From positions 1 to 10,862 of the forward strand of contig DAOVAE010000018.1 of assembly GCA_030671225.1 (NCBI GenBank): DNA of 10,862 nucleotides, written 5' to 3'. The first letter of the stretch is position 1, and every line of letters begins with the position of its first letter. The notes below the pieces were generated by a model. The model was not told where the DNA came from. It saw only the letters and a program-made list of their open reading frames with translations, and ran no database searches. The translations under genes were made by a program, and so were the position numbers. This DNA comes from Desulfobacteraceae bacterium. GTDB taxonomy: Bacteria > Desulfobacterota > Desulfobacteria > Desulfobacterales > UBA11574. Positions 6,731-10,862 of the stretch are shown in pieces.

Positions 6731-8323
6731 ATGAATCTATCAACAAATCAGCCAACCACTGAAAACCACCGCGTGACAAAAGCTGCAGGTGTTGTTGGAT
6801 CGGCAACTTTATTGAGCCGTATCTTCGGTTTTATAAGAGATGTTGTAATTGCCTGGTTTTTTGGCGCCGGGCTCAGTTCAGATGCTTTCTTTGTAGCTTT
6901 CAGAATACCCAACCTATTAAGAAGGCTTTTTGCCGAAGGTTCCTTGAGCGTTGCATTTATTCCCGTCTTTACCGAATACCTCACAAAGCGGGGAAAAGAT
7001 TATGCCTTCGAAATGGCAAGATCCGCCATAAGACTCCTTTCCGTGCTTTTGGTTGTCATCGCTATTGCGGGTATATTGCTGTCTCCTTATATTATTCGTG
7101 TTATTGCTCCCGGGTTTACAGACTCACCCGAAAAATATTATCTTACGGTCTTTTTAACCCGTATTATGTTTCCCTACATTTTCTTTATAGGTTTGGTTGC
7201 GCTTTCCATGGGCATACTTAATGTTCTTGGCCATTTCGCCGCACCGGCCCTTGCCCCGGTTTTTTTGAATATTTCCATAATAGGTTCGGTATTCTTAATT
7301 GCACCTAAAATGGATGATCCTGTAACAGGGCTTGCCATCGGTGTGCTGATCGGAGGTTTTTTGCAACTAGTCCTCCAGGTGCCGTTTCTTATAAAAAAAG
7401 GATTTCATTTCTGGCAAAAAACAAATATTTACCACCCGGGTCTAAAAAAAATTGGCCTGCTAATGCTCCCAACCATATTCGGTGCCGCTGTCTATCAAAT
7501 CAACATACTGGTGGGGACCCTGCTTGCTTCTTTACTGGCCCAAGGGAGTGTTTCGTATCTTTATTATGCTGACCGCCTGGTACAGTTTCCTCTCGGAATA
7601 TTTGCAATAGCCACTGCCACTGCCGTTCTGCCGAGTCTTTCCAGACAGGCGGCGGAAAAGGATTTGCAGGCCGTCAGGAACACTTTTTCCTACGCTATCA
7701 AACTGGTCCTTTTTATCACCATTCCTTCAATGGTCGGCCTGATCGTTTTAAGGGAACCTATTGTCGCACTGTTATTTAAAAGAGGAGCTTTTGATGCAAA
7801 AACCACTCATTTGACTGCATATGCGCTTTTGTATTATAGTGTGGGTCTCTGGGCTTTTTCAGCAGTGCGGATCGTTGTTTCCACGTTTTATGCATTGCAG
7901 GACACAAAGACGCCGGTACGAATGGCTGTTGTATCCGTTTGCGCCAATATCATACTGGGAATTATTCTTATGGGACCGATGGGACACGGTGGACTTGCAC
8001 TCTCCACTTCCCTTGCTTCAATGCTGAATCTGGGACTTCTTATCCTGGCCTTGAGGACAAAACTCGGTGCGCTGGGCTTGAGAAGTATTACCGAGTCCGC
8101 CTGTAAAACAATGATTTGTTCAGGGATCATGGGGGCTGTTGTATGGGTCAGTGCATTATTAATTATTCCATCCGGAGACGGAGCATTCTCCGGCCTTTTC
8201 TTAGGACTCATGGGAAGTATAGTAACCGGCTTTGTTCTCTATGGTCTTTTCTCCTTATTGTTTAAGAGCCAGGAGCTGGAAAGTGTTCTGGCTATAGCCA
8301 GGAAGGGGATTGGCAAGAAATGA
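6731..8323 (+). CDS. murJ: Lipid II flippase MurJ
   Basis: Inner-membrane MOP-superfamily flippase that moves lipid II to the periplasmic face for peptidoglycan synthesis. The 530 residues are almost entirely hydrophobic helices, in line with the 14-helix MurJ fold (E. coli 511). The signature LLSRIFGFIRD...DAFFVAFRIPN and NLLRRLFAEGSLS is present. Residues essential in E. coli are all kept, shifted by 12: R30, R36, D51, R64 and R282 (E. coli R18, R24, D39, R52, R270). The ATG at 6731 adds about 12 polar residues to the N-terminus and has no visible Shine-Dalgarno; a GTG at codon 15 would give a more usual N-terminus but also lacks one. Its stop overlaps the next start by 4 nt (ATGA), so it heads an operon with the ftsB-like gene. 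Confidence 0.96.
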   Translation: MNLSTNQPTTENHRVTKAAGVVGSATLLSRIFGFIRDVVIAWFFGAGLSSDAFFVAFRIPNLLRRLFAEGSLSVAFIPVFTEYLTKRGKDYAFEMARSAIRLLSVLLVVIAIAGILLSPYIIRVIAPGFTDSPEKYYLTVFLTRIMFPYIFFIGLVALSMGILNVLGHFAAPALAPVFLNISIIGSVFLIAPKMDDPVTGLAIGVLIGGFLQLVLQVPFLIKKGFHFWQKTNIYHPGLKKIGLLMLPTIFGAAVYQINILVGTLLASLLAQGSVSYLYYADRLVQFPLGIFAIATATAVLPSLSRQAAEKDLQAVRNTFSYAIKLVLFITIPSMVGLIVLREPIVALLFKRGAFDAKTTHLTAYALLYYSVGLWAFSAVRIVVSTFYALQDTKTPVRMAVVSVCANIILGIILMGPMGHGGLALSTSLASMLNLGLLILALRTKLGALGLRSITESACKTMICSGIMGAVVWVSALLIIPSGDGAFSGLFLGLMGSIVTGFVLYGLFSLLFKSQELESVLAIARKGIGKK

Positions 8324-8625
8324 ACTTAAAGAAAAACATTTTGCTTGCTTTTGCAATACTGGTATTGCTTTCGTTAGTAATGTTTATTATATTTGGTGAA
8401 AACGGTCTGACCGATTTAAACAGGTTGACAATGGAAAGGGACAGTCTGTTTAAAAAAAATGCTGAACTTGTTCAGAAGAACCTTTCCTTGCATCGTGAAA
8501 TAGAAAGATTAAAGAACGATCCCGAGTATGTGGAGAATGTGGCAAGGAAGGAACTTGGAGTGATAGGTAAAGATGAGGTTATATTCAAGGTAAAGAAAAG
8601 TAAAAAGGCTAAAAAAATTGATTAA
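8320..8625 (+). CDS. FtsB/DivIC-type septum formation initiator protein
   Basis: Small bitopic divisome protein. The 101 residues comprise a short cytoplasmic N-terminus (MNLKKN), one transmembrane helix at about 7-26, a periplasmic coiled coil at about 31-67 (NRLTMERDSLFKKNAELVQ, then NLSLHREIERLKN), and the family's C-terminal signature DPEYVENVARKELG with DEVIF. This layout fits FtsB (about 103 residues in E. coli) and Gram-positive DivIC; by homology it would link FtsL and FtsQ to activate septal peptidoglycan synthesis. The C-terminus is a lysine-rich tail (KVKKSKKAKK). The start overlaps the murJ stop, so translation is probably coupled and lipid II export and septation are co-expressed. 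The exact symbol (ftsB versus divIC) is left open. Confidence 0.88.
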   Translation: MNLKKNILLAFAILVLLSLVMFIIFGENGLTDLNRLTMERDSLFKKNAELVQKNLSLHREIERLKNDPEYVENVARKELGVIGKDEVIFKVKKSKKAKKID

Positions 8626-8896
8626 AGATGACGTTTTTAATACCAAAACAATGGCAAAAGTCTATGCCGAACAGGGGAATTTAGGCAAAGCTGCCGAAAT
8701 CTATAAATACCTATTAGAACAAGAACCTGGTCGTCAGGATCTTATCGATGCACTTTCGGAAATTGAAAAGAAATATATTAATAAAAATCAAGAGAATCTT
8801 TCAAGATTGTTAAGCGAATGGATTAACCTTTTGCTAAAGCATAACAGCATGCAAAAGCTTAAAAAACTTCAAAGGTATCTCGGCGATGTAGGATGA
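8618..8896 (+). CDS. Small TPR-repeat protein
   Basis: A 92-residue protein without signal peptide or membrane segment, so presumably cytoplasmic. Residues 12-45 (MAKVYAEQGNLGKAAEIYKY then LLEQEPGRQDL) form one clear tetratricopeptide repeat with the A/G-x3-A packing pattern; the remainder is helical and charged. Such repeats bind partner proteins, but the partner is unknown. The start is TTG at 8618, overlapping the ftsB-like stop by 8 nt, with AAAAGG ending 9 nt upstream. An in-frame ATG at 8651 lacks a ribosome site and would cut into the repeat. Overlap with the division gene and closeness to coaBC suggest co-transcription. The ORF and TPR call are fairly secure; the function is not. Confidence 0.8.
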   Translation: MIKDDVFNTKTMAKVYAEQGNLGKAAEIYKYLLEQEPGRQDLIDALSEIEKKYINKNQENLSRLLSEWINLLLKHNSMQKLKKLQRYLGDVG

Positions 8897-8930
8897 ATTT
8901 GCGAGACGTCAGGTAAAAAGAGTAAAACTT

Positions 8931-10130
8931 ATGAAAAGCGTTATTAATAATAAAAATATCGTACTGGGGGTGTCAGGAGGGATTGCAGCGTACAAGGGCG
9001 TCGAACTTTTAAGACTCCTAATCAAGGAGGGCGCGAACGTCAGGGTCATTATGACTCAGAGTGCACGGGAGTTTGTAGGGCATCTAACTTTTGAGGCCTT
9101 ATCGGGTCAGCCGGTTTGTACAAGCCTTTTTGAAAAGGGTGATGATGCCTCAATAAGACATATAGAATGGGCTAATGAAGCGGATGCTGTGATTATCGCC
9201 CCGGCAACGGCAAATATTATCGGCAAGATTGCCAACGGGATTGCCGATGATGCTCTAAGTACTTTCATTCTGGCGGCAACATGCCCTGTGATGCTCTGTC
9301 CTTCCATGAATACAAATATGTTTAAAGCAAAAACGGTACTAAGGAATATTGAAACACTCAAGTCTGATGGACATTTTATCATAGAACCGGAATCAGGGGA
9401 CCTTGCATGCGGCATTACCGGTCCCGGCCGCCTTCCTGAAGCCGAAGATATCTTTGACAGACTTTTATTCTATCTTTCGCCCAAAGATCTTAAAGGTAAA
9501 AGGATACTTGTAACCGCCGGTCCGACCCAAGAACCGATCGATCCTGTTCGGTTCATCAGCAATCCATCTTCCGGCAAGATGGGCTTTGCAGTAGCAAGGG
9601 CTGCAGAACTAAGAGGTGGGATAGTCATCCTGATTACAGGCCCGACAGATCTTCCCGATCCAAATAACGTCATGGTGGTCAGAATCGGCACGGCCCATGA
9701 GATGGCTCTTGCTGTGTTTGAGCACATGAAAAGTTCTGACATAATTATTAAAGCAGCAGCGGTTTCCGATTACAGTCCGGGGGAACAGGCCGATCAGAAA
9801 ATCAAGAAGGAAAAGGACGAAATGGTTCTGTTTCTGAAAAAAACCAAGGATATTCTGAAAGAAGTCGGGATGAGAAAGAAAGATCAGATTCTCGTGGGAT
9901 TTGCTGCGGAAACAGAAAACCTTGTACAATCTGCAGAAATAAAACTGGCCGAAAAGAATCTGGATATTATAGTGGGGAACCTTGTGGGCCCCTCTTCGGG
10001 TTTCGGAACAGACACCAATAAGGTGTCACTGTTTTATAAAGACGGGACAAAAGAGGCGTTTCCTGAAATGCAAAAAGATGATGTTGCCAATATTCTTCTG
10101 GATCGAGTATTAAACGTTTTAAAAAGCTAA
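8931..10130 (+). CDS. coaBC: Bifunctional phosphopantothenoylcysteine decarboxylase / phosphopantothenate-cysteine ligase
   Basis: Two consecutive steps of coenzyme A synthesis: CoaB joins 4'-phosphopantothenate to cysteine (CTP-dependent in bacteria), and CoaC, an FMN enzyme, decarboxylates the product. At 399 residues it is normal for the fusion (E. coli Dfp 406). CoaC domain, residues 1-185: GVSGGIAAYK flavin-binding start, catalytic H77 (IRHIEW), PATAN (91-95), PSMN with N127 and C160 (LACGITGPGR), matching E. coli H75, N125 and C158. CoaB domain, residues 188-399: VTAGPTQEPIDPVRFISNPS with N211, SSGKMG, AAAVSDY and the KIKK lysines at 290-293. The usual PAMN is PSMN here, a mild change. 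The ATG has a weak AAAGAG ribosome site 8 nt upstream. It lies 34 nt after the TPR gene. Confidence 0.97.
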   Translation: MKSVINNKNIVLGVSGGIAAYKGVELLRLLIKEGANVRVIMTQSAREFVGHLTFEALSGQPVCTSLFEKGDDASIRHIEWANEADAVIIAPATANIIGKIANGIADDALSTFILAATCPVMLCPSMNTNMFKAKTVLRNIETLKSDGHFIIEPESGDLACGITGPGRLPEAEDIFDRLLFYLSPKDLKGKRILVTAGPTQEPIDPVRFISNPSSGKMGFAVARAAELRGGIVILITGPTDLPDPNNVMVVRIGTAHEMALAVFEHMKSSDIIIKAAAVSDYSPGEQADQKIKKEKDEMVLFLKKTKDILKEVGMRKKDQILVGFAAETENLVQSAEIKLAEKNLDIIVGNLVGPSSGFGTDTNKVSLFYKDGTKEAFPEMQKDDVANILLDRVLNVLKS

Positions 10131-10136
10131 AATCTA

Positions 10137-10176
10137 AAACGTGATGAATTCGACTATTTACTAATTCATCACGTTT
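10137..10176. repeat. Perfect 14-bp inverted repeat between coaBC and udg
   Basis: AAACGTGATGAATT (10137-10150) pairs exactly with AATTCATCACGTTT (10163-10176) around a 12-nt loop (cgactatttact). It begins 6 nt after the coaBC stop and ends 12 nt before the next ATG. The loop differs by only two bases from the copy at 1029-1056. It may act as a weak terminator or attenuator (only three T's end the stem) but is more likely a dispersed repeat. Confidence 0.6.
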
Positions 10177-10188
10177 GGATCACACAAA

Positions 10189-10862
10189 ATGACATCGAAT
10201 CTTAAATATATAAACAGATCTGCTAAAGAAGGTTTTCAGGCCGCAGTTAATGAAATAAACGACACCCTCAGGTTTCTGGCCGAGTCCGGCTGCCGAGGTT
10301 TTGACTGTTCAAAGGAAAGTCTTAAAATAATGGAATCTTGGGGGCGCAAAGAGGCCTTTTTACCCGAAACCTTAGAGGAGATCCGAATCGATTTGGGTGA
10401 CTGCCGTCGCTGCGGGCTTTCAGAAAACAGAAAAAATATTGTCTTTGGTACGGGTGATCCTAATGCAAGACTGGTATTTGTGGGTGAAGGGCCGGGCTAT
10501 GATGAAGATCAAAAAGGGGAACCCTTTGTAGGGGCTGCAGGACGTCTTCTTACAAAGATCATCGAAGCCATAAAATATACACGCGAGCAGGTTTATATCT
10601 GCAATATCATAAAATGTCGCCCCACGAAGAACAGAAATCCCTTGCCGAACGAGATAGAGGCATGTTCACCTTTTTTAAAGCGCCAGATTGCAGCTATAAA
10701 GCCGGATGTCATATGTGCCCTGGGAACTTTTGCCGCTCAGACACTACTTGAAACCCAAGAACCTATTTCAAAACTCAAAGGGCGTTTTCATGATTATAAC
10801 GGGATAAGGGTGTTGCCCACATATCATCCCGCATACCTTCTTCGCAATCCGGGCAAAAAGCG
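10189..10862 (+). CDS. Type-4 uracil-DNA glycosylase (3' end outside window)
   Basis: Iron-sulfur uracil-DNA glycosylase (family 4, UDGa) that removes uracil from DNA to begin base-excision repair. The 224 codons present run open to the window end with no stop. Motif 1 is GEGPGYDED (99-107), followed by GEPFVGAAGRLL; NIIKCRPTKNRNP is at 139-151; the HPAYLLRNP motif is at 213-221. The four expected cluster cysteines are C72, C75, C143 and C159. Residues 1-60 are an N-terminal extension without recognised motifs (some homologues carry one). The ATG at 10189 has no clear Shine-Dalgarno and lies 12 nt after a strong hairpin. It is probably read through from coaBC, or it has its own promoter that I cannot see. 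Confidence 0.92.
   Translation, partial: MTSNLKYINRSAKEGFQAAVNEINDTLRFLAESGCRGFDCSKESLKIMESWGRKEAFLPETLEEIRIDLGDCRRCGLSENRKNIVFGTGDPNARLVFVGEGPGYDEDQKGEPFVGAAGRLLTKIIEAIKYTREQVYICNIIKCRPTKNRNPLPNEIEACSPFLKRQIAAIKPDVICALGTFAAQTLLETQEPISKLKGRFHDYNGIRVLPTYHPAYLLRNPGKK

Overview
This 10.9-kb window is a chromosomal housekeeping segment from a moderately AT-rich Gram-negative bacterium. LptE (outer-membrane LPS assembly), MurJ and an FtsB-type divisome protein indicate a diderm with a peptidoglycan wall. Protein style and repeat content suggest Desulfobacterota (sulfate-reducing 'deltaproteobacteria', perhaps Desulfobacterales). That placement is inference from family resemblance, not a search result.

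Layout. On the minus strand at the left are a membrane-anchored protein of unknown function (37-798) and a ribonuclease G/E gene (1062-2528), separated by a palindromic repeat region. A 510-bp divergent gap (2529-3038) holds a putative rng promoter and a nested set of inverted repeats running almost to leuS. Then come leuS (3039-5630) and lptE (from 5631) on the plus strand, directly abutting. rpsT (6244-6510, minus) converges on lptE and has its own strong promoter and a TTG start. A 220-bp divergent gap with two hairpins leads to a plus-strand cluster: murJ, an ftsB/divIC-like gene, a small TPR gene, coaBC, and a type-4 uracil-DNA glycosylase gene cut off by the window end.

Functionally the window mixes translation and RNA metabolism (leuS, rpsT, rng), envelope assembly (lptE, murJ, ftsB-like), cofactor synthesis (coaBC) and DNA repair (udg). 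The murJ, ftsB-like and TPR genes overlap by 4-8 nt, so they are very probably co-transcribed and translationally coupled. coaBC follows after 34 nt, and udg after a 58-nt gap containing a hairpin.

I found no complete novel defence, mobile or secondary-metabolite system. The most notable unexplained feature is a set of related inverted repeats built on GATGAATTCG and CGTAAAAAGTC motifs. They sit in four of the larger intergenic gaps, and two end only 11-12 nt upstream of genes (murJ, udg) that lack an obvious Shine-Dalgarno. Non-ATG starts are also frequent: rpsT and the TPR gene use TTG, and lptE probably uses TTG or GTG.
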